A stretch of DNA of 6,502 nt from assembly GCA_019118725.1 (NCBI GenBank), contig DWYO01000174.1, positions 1-6,502 of the forward strand, read 5' to 3'. Below, one piece after another: positions 1 through 6,424 of the stretch; within the stretch, counting starts at the first letter, position 1; every line of letters starts with the position of its first letter. This DNA is from Candidatus Parabacteroides intestinavium. Its GTDB lineage: Bacteria; Bacteroidota; Bacteroidia; Bacteroidales; Tannerellaceae. Position numbers and translations under genes: made by a program. The notes under the pieces were generated by a model. The model had not been told where the DNA came from, ran no database searches, and was given only the letters and a program-made list of their open reading frames with translations.

Positions 1-10
1 TCATATTCTA

Positions 11-37
11 TTAGCTGTTCATAGCTAAGAGTTTTTA
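11..37 (+). terminator. Weak hairpin plus T-run, possible terminator of an upstream gene
   Basis: TTAGCT (11-16) and AGCTAA (23-28) form a perfect 6-bp inverted repeat around a 6-base loop, followed after a few bases by a run of five T (32-36). This is the layout of an intrinsic terminator for a plus-strand gene that would end left of or at the window edge, and plus-strand stop codons do fall at 12-14, 22-24 and 26-28. The stem is short and AT-rich, so it would be weak, and such repeats arise by chance in AT-rich DNA. Confidence 0.22.
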
Positions 38-55
38 GTTCCTCCAAAAGCAGAG

Positions 56-84
56 TGTTCAAAGGTAAGCATTCTTTTTGAACA
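56..84. repeat. 8-bp inverted repeat TGTTCAAA / TTTGAACA in the rex leader
   Basis: TGTTCAAA (56-63) is matched exactly by its reverse complement TTTGAACA (77-84) with 13 bases between. In RNA two further G-U pairs could extend the stem to 10 pairs with a 9-base loop. No T-tract follows on the plus strand, so it is not a standard terminator. The two arms could be half-sites for a dimeric DNA-binding protein. They do not match the classical Rex operator (TTGTGA, six bases, TCACAA) in either sequence or spacing, so no regulator is assigned. It lies about 290 bp before the rex start, far for direct control of the 342-349 promoter. Confidence 0.35.
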
Positions 85-176
85 GACAAGTGAATAAGAG
101 ATTTTTATAAATTAAAGCACCAAGAAATCTACAATCTGGCGATGTATAGCTTTTCCTTTTCCATTTAAAGCAAAAG

Positions 177-236
177 ATGCCTATCTTCGTTTCCGTTTAT
201 GCCTACGTTTGTTTCCGTTTATGCCTATGTTTTCCG
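177..236. repeat. 22-bp direct tandem repeat, about 2.7 copies
   Basis: The heptamer ATGCCTA recurs at 177, 199 and 221, exactly 22 bases apart, and the motif GTTTCCGTTT fills the rest of each of the first two units (177-198 and 199-220). These units differ only around positions 8-12. The third copy (221-236) has the ATGCCTA start and the TTTCCG end but is 3 bases shorter inside, so it is decayed. There are no spacers, so this is not a CRISPR array. The unit is not a multiple of three, which argues against a coding repeat. It could be a slippage-prone variable-number repeat or a cluster of binding sites upstream of rex; the sequence does not say which. Confidence 0.9.
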
Positions 237-341
237 ACAAAGGGTGCGTACTTTTTCCTATTTTAAAAACCGTTCTAAAAAAATGGATGCAGTTCTGAAC
301 AAAAATCAAGAGACAAAAGATTATCGAACAAAAAAGAATAC

Positions 342-349
342 TAATTTTG
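342..349 (+). promoter_or_regulatory. Candidate Bacteroidetes -7 promoter element for rex
   Basis: TAATTTTG at 342-349 matches the Bacteroidetes sigma-factor -7 consensus TAnnTTTG at every fixed position. Transcription would start near 355-357 and leave a leader of about 17 bases before the ATG at 373. No good -33 TTTG box lies 19-21 bases upstream; the local sequence is A-rich, so promoter strength is uncertain. The element falls inside the long open frame that begins at 199, which is one reason to prefer the start at 373. Confidence 0.5.
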
Positions 350-372
350 CAAATTCAAGAGGAAACGAATAT

Positions 373-1023
373 ATGACGCACGAAGAAGTAAAAACAATGC
401 AAAAGGTACCTGAACCGACCTTGCGCCGATTGCCGTGGTATCTTGCCTTCATCAAATTGTTGCAGGGCAAGGGCGAATCGGTCGTGTCGTCTACGCAAAT
501 AGCCAAAGAGATCAATGTGGATGCGAGTCAGGTCGCAAAGGACTTGTCTTACGTCAATGTTGCAGGCAAAACGCGTGTGGGGTACGAAGTGGATGAATTG
601 ACGGACGAGCTGAACGACTTCCTGGGATTTACTTCGCAACACAAAGCATTCCTGTTCGGAGTCGGGAGCTTAGGGGCAGCTCTCTTGCAGGATTCCGGAT
701 TGAAGCAATACGGACTGGACATTGTAGCCGGCTTTGATATCAAACCCAACTTGGACGGGACATCCATAAATGGCATTCCGGTTTTCCACATCAACCGTTT
801 CCTTGAAAAACAAAAAGAGACGAATGCCACCATCGGAGTGATCACCGTACCGGTCGACAAGGCCCAAGAGGTGGCCGACCAAATCATTGCGGGCGGAATC
901 AAAGGACTTTGGAACTTCACCCCGTTCCGCATCCGCGTGCCTGAGCATATCGTCATCCAGAACACCTCAATGTATGCGCATTTAGCGGTCATGTTTAATC
1001 GATTGAACTCTATAAATTCTTAG
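373..1023 (+). CDS. rex: Redox-sensing transcriptional repressor Rex
   Basis: This 216-residue protein has the usual Rex length and domain order. An N-terminal winged helix (about 1-85) begins with VPEPTLRRLPWYL and carries the recognition segment DASQVAKDLSY (50-60) and GKTRVGYEV (65-73). A Rossmann NAD(H)-binding domain follows, with the glycine-rich loop GVGSLG (96-101), an Asp after the second strand (FD, 121-122), TVP (158-160) and LWNFTP (179-184). The C-terminal helix (about 198-212) resembles the domain-swapping helix of the dimer. Known Rex proteins release DNA when NADH rises, derepressing fermentation and respiration genes. The arginine of the usual QVRKDL motif is alanine here (A55). 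The start at 373 is chosen because an A/G-rich stretch (AAGAGGAAA, 357-365) and a -7 box lie just upstream. In-frame ATGs at 199 and 283 add un-Rex-like residues, and one at 397 is also possible. It is followed after 1 bp by the FAH-family gene. Confidence 0.93.
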   Translation: MTHEEVKTMQKVPEPTLRRLPWYLAFIKLLQGKGESVVSSTQIAKEINVDASQVAKDLSYVNVAGKTRVGYEVDELTDELNDFLGFTSQHKAFLFGVGSLGAALLQDSGLKQYGLDIVAGFDIKPNLDGTSINGIPVFHINRFLEKQKETNATIGVITVPVDKAQEVADQIIAGGIKGLWNFTPFRIRVPEHIVIQNTSMYAHLAVMFNRLNSINS

Positions 1024-1024
1024 C

Positions 1025-1639
1025 ATGAAAATTATAGCGGTAGGAATGAATTACGCGGCTCACAATAAAGAGCTGCATCATACGTTAGAAATAACAGAGC
1101 CTACAATCTTCATGAAAGCCGACTCGTCCCTGTTAAAAGACGGAAAGCCATTTTTTATTCCGGACTTTTCCGCTGAGATGCATTATGAGACGGAATTGGT
1201 AGTGAAGATTGACCGGTTGGGGAAAAACATCGCGGAGCGATTTGCACACCGTTACTATAATGAGGTAACGGTCGGTATCGACTTCACGGCACGCGATTTA
1301 CAACGTCGCTTGCGTGAGCAAGGACTACCGTGGGAAATCAGCAAGGCATTCGATAACTCGGCGGCAATCGGCACGTTTGTTCCTTTGAAGGAGACGGATG
1401 ATATTCAGCATCTTTCTTTCCATTTGGATATAAACGGGCAAACCGTCCAGCAAGGGTATACGGATGACATGCTTTTCTCGGTCGATAAAATTATAGCCTA
1501 CGTCAGCCGTTTCTTCACCTTGAAAATCGGAGACCTGATTTATACGGGAACTCCGGCCGGTGTCGGAGCTGTACATATCGGGGACCATTTGGAAGGCTAT
1601 TTGGGCGACCGGAAATTACTGGACTTCCATGTCCGTTGA
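1025..1639 (+). CDS. FAH-family hydrolase, FAHD1/YcgM-like (acylpyruvase or oxaloacetate decarboxylase type)
   Basis: This is a 204-residue single-domain member of the fumarylacetoacetate hydrolase superfamily, as short as FAHD1/YcgM enzymes and lacking the N-terminal domain of true FAH. Visible motifs are GMNYAAHNKE (7-16), YETELVVKI (54-62), GIDFTARDLQ (84-93), SKAFD (106-110) and TGTPAGVG (174-181). E55, E57 and D86 should bind the catalytic Mg2+ or Mn2+. H13 and E16 match the His/Glu dyad of FAHD1, and Q93 and K107 sit at the same distances from the metal Asp as in FAHD1, as I recall those residues. The enzyme is probably cytosolic, with no signal peptide, and likely cleaves acylpyruvates or decarboxylates oxaloacetate. 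The true substrate cannot be read from sequence. It starts one base after the rex stop codon, so translational coupling with rex is likely. Confidence 0.9.
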   Translation: MKIIAVGMNYAAHNKELHHTLEITEPTIFMKADSSLLKDGKPFFIPDFSAEMHYETELVVKIDRLGKNIAERFAHRYYNEVTVGIDFTARDLQRRLREQGLPWEISKAFDNSAAIGTFVPLKETDDIQHLSFHLDINGQTVQQGYTDDMLFSVDKIIAYVSRFFTLKIGDLIYTGTPAGVGAVHIGDHLEGYLGDRKLLDFHVR

Positions 1640-1685
1640 TCCGGATATCTCCGTGAAGGGCTCAGTTTGTTAATAAGAAACAGGT

Positions 1686-4600
1686 ATGAAACGAAATTTA
1701 CTGAGTATTATTTTCATCATTTTGTCATGGGTATCAGGTTGGGCTTCAACAGACCAATATACCGCCCATTCTCTGCTTTCATCCGGCCGCTGGGTTAAAG
1801 TCAAAGTAGAGCAATCCGGTGTGTACCGGCTTACGGCCTCTGCCTTGGCGGAGATGGGGTTTTCCGACCCATCGAAAGTTTCCGTCCATGGATATGGAGG
1901 CTGGATATTGGACGAGGATTTTTCGAAAGGAACCTATTTGGACGATGTCCCGGCCATTCCGGTCTGGCGTGATGGCGAGTCCATCTACTTTTATGCCAAA
2001 GGCCCCGTCAAATGGGAGTATAATGCCTACAACCGGCGTTTCACTCACACCAACAACCCCTACTCCACTTCAGGATATTATTTCATAACCGATGCGACCG
2101 ATGTATCAAACATGGAAACGCAAGCCTCGGTTGAAGGGGCGGTACGTCAAATTTCCTCCTTCGATGATTATCAGGTATGGGAAACCGAGTCGGTAGCCGT
2201 GAACGAATCCGGACGCCAATTGTTCGGCGAATCGTTTACAGCGATTACCTCGCGCGATTTTTCCTTCTCTGTACCAGGCATTACTCAGGATGATGCCATC
2301 ATCACCATGCGTTTCATCGCCAAGACCTCAAGCCGAACACCGGTAACCCTGGAGGTCGGAGACGAGCAGCTGAACCTTTCCATTTCGGCACCCGTTCAAT
2401 ATGAAACCTATACAGCAGCAGTAGCCGATTCCGGCTCGATAGTCTGGAGAGGAGAAAAAAGCGAACAGGTAAACATGACCGTGACGTATGGAAAATCCGG
2501 AGACGAGAATGCCCATTTGGATTATATCCGTTTTCAGATGAGACGCGCCTTGCGGTTATACGATTCAGAAACGGCATTCCGGAGCACAGATGCCATCGGG
2601 AATGTATCCCGTTTCCAACTGGAAGACGCATCTTCATCTACCGTAGTATTCGAGATAACCGATGCACAAGCGCCCAAGCTGATGAGTACGACCTTAGACG
2701 GTACAACGCTCTCTTTCTCGATTTCTTCCTCTTCCCAACTTCGGGAATTTGTGGCATTCGATAAAAACAGTTTAACCCGTACTCCCACGATTGTAGGAGA
2801 AATCAATCCGCAAGACCTGCACGGCATGGAACTCCCCAATATGGTCATCATTGCCCCCAATGCCTTTACCTCACAAGCGGAACGCTTGGCGGAAGAGCAC
2901 CGGAGACGGGACGGATTGAAGGTGGCGGTGATCAGTCCGGAAGCTATTTATAACGAATTTTCCAGCGGAATGCCGGAAGCTACCGCCTATCGCCGGATGC
3001 TGAAGATGTTTTATGACCGGAGCACAGACACAGATGCGTTGCAATACCTGTTATTATTCGGAGATGGCGCGTTTGATAATCGCGGATTGACCCACGAATG
3101 GTCTCAGAACAGTTCGTTGTTGAGCAATATGCTATTGACCTATCAATCGGAAAATTCCATCAATATATACTCTTACACCAGCGATGATTATTTCGGAATT
3201 CTGGAAGATAATAGCGGAAGCAATTTAGCGTCAGACAGGATATGCATAGGCATAGGCCGTTTGCCGGTACGTACTTATGCAGAGGCCCGGGCAGCCGTGA
3301 ATAAACTTATCTCGTATATGGACAATACGTCTCCCGGTGATTGGAAAAACAACATCACGTTTATGGCCGATGATGGGAGTAATGCCGATACCGACAAGCA
3401 GATCCACATGAGGCAAGCGGACGAACTGGCGCAGATCGTCCAGGAAAATTATCCGGACTTCCGGGTAAACAAACTCTATTTTGATACTTATACCAAAGAA
3501 AGAACCGGAGGAAACGCCTCTTATCCGGATGTCGAGAGCAATCTCCAAAAGCAATTGAGAAACGGATTGATGGTACTGAACTATACCGGTCATGGCAATA
3601 CAACCAGCTTGAGCGATGAGCATGTGGTGACCCAATCGGCCATCCAGCAATACAACTACACCTATCTTCCTTTGTGGATTACGGCGACCTGTGATTTTAC
3701 GCGCTTCGATGCCTTATCCACCTCGGCGGGCGAATCGGTATTCCTCAATGAAAATAGTGGAGGCATTGCCCTGTTCACCACAACACGAACCGTATTTTCC
3801 AGCAATAATGCCTCTATCAACCGGGCTATCATCAACAATCTGTTTGAGAAAGACGAGAATGGCATGCACTTGACATTAGGGACCATTATCCGAAATGCCA
3901 AACAAGCCTTGTCTGGTGATGATAACAAACTGAAGTTCCTGCTGATTGGTGACCCGGCAATGCGCCTGACTTATCCGGACTATGAGATAGCCGTTACGGA
4001 GATCAACGGCACTCCGGTTGATGAAGCCGACATACCGACCATCCGGGCTTTGGAACGGGTAACGGTAAGTGGTGAGATCCGTACTCCGGCCGGTGTGAAG
4101 GATTCGCAATTTTCCGGTTCCTTAGACATAACGATTTTTGATAGCCAGCAGACTATCACTACACTGGATAACTTCGGGACCGGCACGCATTTTACCTATA
4201 CCGATTACCCCAATACCTTATATATAGGGAACGACTCCGTTCAACAAGGTGAATTCAGTTTTACGTTCACGGTACCAAAGGACATTTCCTACTCGAACGA
4301 TTTCGGGAAGATGAATTTTTACGCATTCAATGCCACCGATTCCCTGGAAGCACACGGCTCATTCCGGGATTTCCGTGTTGGCGGAACTTCAGATACGGGT
4401 ACGGATGATGAAACGGGACCGGAAATACGCTATCTCTATCTGAATGACACGACATTTGTAGATGGAGGAAAGGTTAATACGACTCCGCTATTTGTCGCCT
4501 CATTATGGGATGCCAGCGGAATCAATATCACCGGGAGCAGTATCGGGCACGATATGATGCTGATCATAGACAATCAGGTAGTTAAGAGCTATACCCTGAA

Positions 4601-5072
4601 TGACTATTATCAACTTTCCGGAGAGGATGGGGCAGGTTTGGTCATATTCTCGATTCCGGAACTCGAACCGGGTTTGCATACGGCTGAATTCAAAGTATGG
4701 GATGTACTGAACAACTCCACTACACAGACATTCTCTTTCGAGGTCGTGGAAGACCTTGAGCCTCAACTGATCAAACTTTATGCGACACCGAATCCGGCAC
4801 GCGAGCAGGTTACCTTCTACCTGCATCATAACCTGCCGGAATCCCAACTAAATGTCCGCATCGAAGTATTCGACATGGCCGGCCGATTGCGCTGGAATCA
4901 CACAGAGACCGGTTCGTCCGAGGTATTCAAGGCTTATCAACTGACCTGGAACTTGGAAGGGAATAACGGAACTCGCCTGCGTCCCGGCATTTACATTTAC
5001 CGGGCATCACTCAGTTCAGGGAAATCCAAGACCGTGACCGATGCGAATAAAATGATTATCCTAGCACAATAA
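1686..5072 (+). CDS. porU: Type IX secretion system C-terminal signal peptidase (sortase) PorU
   Basis: This 1128-residue exported protein belongs to the gingipain (peptidase C25) family. A signal peptide (about 1-21, MKRNLL then a hydrophobic core ending near GWAS) is followed by an N-terminal beta-rich region (to about 380). The C25 catalytic domain (about 385-765) has LLLFGDG (D460), NYTGHG with catalytic His636, TATCDF with catalytic Cys669, and LLIGDPAMR (about 752-760). The His-Cys distance of 33 matches H657/C690 of Porphyromonas gingivalis PorU, as I recall it. Ig-like beta domains follow, separated by a Gly/Thr/Asp linker (about 899-911). The last 100 residues form a CTD with PNPA (1035-1038), a VFDMAGR strand, LRPGIYIYR and KMIIL near the end. 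PorU removes the CTD of T9SS cargo at the cell surface and links the cargo to anionic lipopolysaccharide, while keeping its own CTD. It lies 46 bp after the FAH-family gene without an intervening terminator, and just before porV. Confidence 0.95.
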   Translation: MKRNLLSIIFIILSWVSGWASTDQYTAHSLLSSGRWVKVKVEQSGVYRLTASALAEMGFSDPSKVSVHGYGGWILDEDFSKGTYLDDVPAIPVWRDGESIYFYAKGPVKWEYNAYNRRFTHTNNPYSTSGYYFITDATDVSNMETQASVEGAVRQISSFDDYQVWETESVAVNESGRQLFGESFTAITSRDFSFSVPGITQDDAIITMRFIAKTSSRTPVTLEVGDEQLNLSISAPVQYETYTAAVADSGSIVWRGEKSEQVNMTVTYGKSGDENAHLDYIRFQMRRALRLYDSETAFRSTDAIGNVSRFQLEDASSSTVVFEITDAQAPKLMSTTLDGTTLSFSISSSSQLREFVAFDKNSLTRTPTIVGEINPQDLHGMELPNMVIIAPNAFTSQAERLAEEHRRRDGLKVAVISPEAIYNEFSSGMPEATAYRRMLKMFYDRSTDTDALQYLLLFGDGAFDNRGLTHEWSQNSSLLSNMLLTYQSENSINIYSYTSDDYFGILEDNSGSNLASDRICIGIGRLPVRTYAEARAAVNKLISYMDNTSPGDWKNNITFMADDGSNADTDKQIHMRQADELAQIVQENYPDFRVNKLYFDTYTKERTGGNASYPDVESNLQKQLRNGLMVLNYTGHGNTTSLSDEHVVTQSAIQQYNYTYLPLWITATCDFTRFDALSTSAGESVFLNENSGGIALFTTTRTVFSSNNASINRAIINNLFEKDENGMHLTLGTIIRNAKQALSGDDNKLKFLLIGDPAMRLTYPDYEIAVTEINGTPVDEADIPTIRALERVTVSGEIRTPAGVKDSQFSGSLDITIFDSQQTITTLDNFGTGTHFTYTDYPNTLYIGNDSVQQGEFSFTFTVPKDISYSNDFGKMNFYAFNATDSLEAHGSFRDFRVGGTSDTGTDDETGPEIRYLYLNDTTFVDGGKVNTTPLFVASLWDASGINITGSSIGHDMMLIIDNQVVKSYTLNDYYQLSGEDGAGLVIFSIPELEPGLHTAEFKVWDVLNNSTTQTFSFEVVEDLEPQLIKLYATPNPAREQVTFYLHHNLPESQLNVRIEVFDMAGRLRWNHTETGSSEVFKAYQLTWNLEGNNGTRLRPGIYIYRASLSSGKSKTVTDANKMIILAQ

Positions 5073-5074
5073 AA

Positions 5075-5090
5075 AACAGAATCTTCTGTT
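5075..5090. other. Small hairpin between porU and porV
   Basis: AACAGA (5075-5080) and TCTGTT (5085-5090) pair around a 4-base loop, starting two bases after the porU stop codon. On the plus strand no T-tract follows (ATTAATAATG), so it should not end the transcript between porU and porV. Read on the minus strand, the stem is followed by six T (with the last stem bases), so it would resemble a weak minus-strand terminator that could stop antisense transcription into porU. A role as an mRNA processing or 3'-end stabilising structure is equally possible. The stem is only 6 bp. Confidence 0.35.
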
Positions 5091-5133
5091 ATTAATAATG
5101 ATTGTTTATAACTTAGCATACAACTTGAATAAG

Positions 5134-6336
5134 ATGATTACATACCGTAAGTTAAAAGCTTTTGCCCTGCTGGCAACATTCTTGCTTTGTTTCGGAAACC
5201 GGATCTGGGCACAAGACGGAGAAAACCCGAAAGCCAATTGGGCACCTATCAACACCGCAGTACCCTCTCTTTCCATCGCTCCGGATGCCCGAGGAGGTGG
5301 TATGGGAGATATCGGTGTGGCAACACTTCCCGACGTGAATTCCCAATATTGGAATCCGGCCAAATATGTATTTAACTATAGTAATGCCGGAGTTTCTCTT
5401 TCCTACACGCCTTGGTTACGCCGATTGGTTAATGATGTCGCCCTGTTGAACTTGTCCGGATACTTGAAGTTAGGAACAGACGAACGACAGGCCATAGCGG
5501 CATCCTTACGCTATTTCACCTTCGGTGAAGTTACCATAAGTGAAGAAAGCTCAGGGGTTGAACAAATGATTACCAACCCGTACGAAATGGCATTCGATGT
5601 TAGTTATAGCCGTAAGTTATCCGAGTCCTACTCCATGGCGGTCGCTTTGCGGTATATCCGTTCCGATCAAGGCGCAGATGTAACCGACGAACGTGTACCG
5701 GGCAATGCCTTTGCCGCTGATGTAGCCGGATATTTGGAGAAATATGTTATCTTAGGAAACGCGGAAGCTTTATGGAGCTTCGGATTCAATATTTCGAATA
5801 TCGGAACCAAGATTTCGTATGATTCAGGAGCTACCAACCAGTTCCTGCCTACAAAACTGGCTATCGGTACCGGGTTGCTTTACCCGTTAGACGATTACAA
5901 TGAAATCGGAGTCTATGTAGACATCAGCAAATACCTGGTTCCGAGCGAACCGCAAATGACGGGTACCACCGATGAGGATATTCAGGCCTACAACGATGCG
6001 GTAGACGAATACAACACCATGTCGCCCATCACCGGTATGTTCAAGTCGTTCGGTGATTCTCCCTTGGGATTCAAAGGCGAGATGCAAGAGATCATGGCTT
6101 CTATAGGTCTGGAATACAGCTACAACCAGCAATTCTTTGTACGCGGAGGATATTATTACGAGAACCAGAACATGGGTAACCGCCAGTATTTCTCGTTCGG
6201 AGCCGGTTTCCGCATGAGTGTATTCCAACTGGACGCAGCCTATCTGCTCAGTACCGTACAAAGCAACCCATTGGACCAAACCCTGCGTTTCTCGCTTTCA
6301 TTTGATATGGACGGAATCAAGAACCTGTTCCGATAA
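5134..6336 (+). CDS. porV: Type IX secretion system outer-membrane shuttle protein PorV (LptO)
   Basis: This 400-residue protein of the FadL-like outer-membrane beta-barrel superfamily is close to the family's usual length of about 390. A signal peptide (MITYRKLKAF, a hydrophobic core, then cleavage probably after A26 in IWAQ) precedes the signature APDARGGGMGD (49-59) and YWNPAK (72-77) shared by PorV and PorQ. Alternating amphipathic strands run to the C-terminus (LRFSLSFDMDG, then NLFR). A long polar segment rich in Asp, Tyr and Thr (about 266-310) is probably an extracellular loop. PorV binds the CTD of cargo leaving the Sov/SprA translocon and delivers it to PorU in the attachment complex with PorQ and PorZ. 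An in-frame ATG at 5098 would add 12 residues before the charged n-region; 5134 gives a normal signal peptide. It follows porU by 61 bp and is closed by a strong terminator. Confidence 0.94.
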   Translation: MITYRKLKAFALLATFLLCFGNRIWAQDGENPKANWAPINTAVPSLSIAPDARGGGMGDIGVATLPDVNSQYWNPAKYVFNYSNAGVSLSYTPWLRRLVNDVALLNLSGYLKLGTDERQAIAASLRYFTFGEVTISEESSGVEQMITNPYEMAFDVSYSRKLSESYSMAVALRYIRSDQGADVTDERVPGNAFAADVAGYLEKYVILGNAEALWSFGFNISNIGTKISYDSGATNQFLPTKLAIGTGLLYPLDDYNEIGVYVDISKYLVPSEPQMTGTTDEDIQAYNDAVDEYNTMSPITGMFKSFGDSPLGFKGEMQEIMASIGLEYSYNQQFFVRGGYYYENQNMGNRQYFSFGAGFRMSVFQLDAAYLLSTVQSNPLDQTLRFSLSFDMDGIKNLFR

Positions 6337-6361
6337 ATTTTTAAGTAGAATTGTCAAACAC

Positions 6362-6424
6362 GAAGGCCCGGAGATTTCATTTTGAAAATCAAAACAGAAA
6401 AGCTCCGGGCTTCCATGTTTTATT
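6362..6424 (+). terminator. Compound intrinsic terminator after porV
   Basis: GCCCGGAG (6366-6373) pairs perfectly with CTCCGGGC (6403-6410). The stem extends outward by GAA (6362-6364) with TTC (6411-6413) if G6365 is bulged. Inside the 29-base loop a second small stem, TTTTG (6380-6384) with CAAAA (6390-6394), can form. The T-rich run GTTTTATT (6417-6424) follows on the plus strand. This GC-rich hairpin is the only convincing terminator in the window and ends the rex-FAH-porU-porV unit. It also lies just downstream of the stop codon of the convergent minus-strand gene, so it may stop transcription from both sides, although the T-run on that side is poor. Confidence 0.85.

Larger units (their letters stand above)
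1..372. other. AT-rich non-coding leader upstream of rex
   Basis: No gene can be supported in these 372 bases. All three plus-strand frames close within the first 28 bases. On the minus strand one frame stays open from about base 104 to the window edge, giving about 34 codons without an ATG, which could be chance or the start of a divergent gene that leaves the window. The region is clearly richer in A and T than the genes that follow. It contains a weak hairpin near the left edge, an 8-bp inverted repeat, a 22-bp tandem repeat and a candidate promoter immediately before rex, each listed separately. The plus-strand frame of rex stays open back to base 199, but that extension runs through the tandem repeat and does not look like Rex sequence. 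Confidence 0.7.

Noticed and set aside
1..104. Open minus-strand frame at the left edge, with the stretch LEELKTLSYEQLIEY near the window end
   Set aside because: The residues look somewhat protein-like, but the frame has only about 34 codons, no ATG and a stop at 107-105. An open run of this size is expected by chance fairly often, so it is noted in the leader but not called as a gene.
177..236. Tandem repeat considered as a CRISPR fragment
   Set aside because: The units abut with no unique spacers between them, and the unit length is shorter than typical CRISPR repeats.
549..992. 147-codon minus-strand open frame opposite rex
   Set aside because: It lies wholly inside rex, whose Rossmann and winged-helix motifs are clear. 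The antisense translation is rich in Ser, Cys and Pro with no domain, as expected for a shadow frame.
1639..1646. 8-bp palindrome ATCCGGAT after the FAH-family stop codon
   Set aside because: It has no loop and no T-tract, so it is not a terminator, and a single 8-bp palindrome is common by chance.
1667..1683. Rex-like palindrome before porU, TGTT and AACA arms separated by seven bases
   Set aside because: Only four base pairs match and the inner positions do not pair. It would be a tempting link between Rex and porU, but the match is too weak to claim.
4503..4847. 114-codon minus-strand open frame opposite the end of porU
   Set aside because: It is antisense to the Ig-like and CTD regions of porU, with no start signal or recognisable domain. 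The same applies to the other antisense frames in porU at 2314-2637, 2534-2860 and 3231-3650.
5887..6279. 130-codon minus-strand open frame opposite porV
   Set aside because: It is antisense to the conserved porV barrel and has no family features; it is explained by porV codon use.
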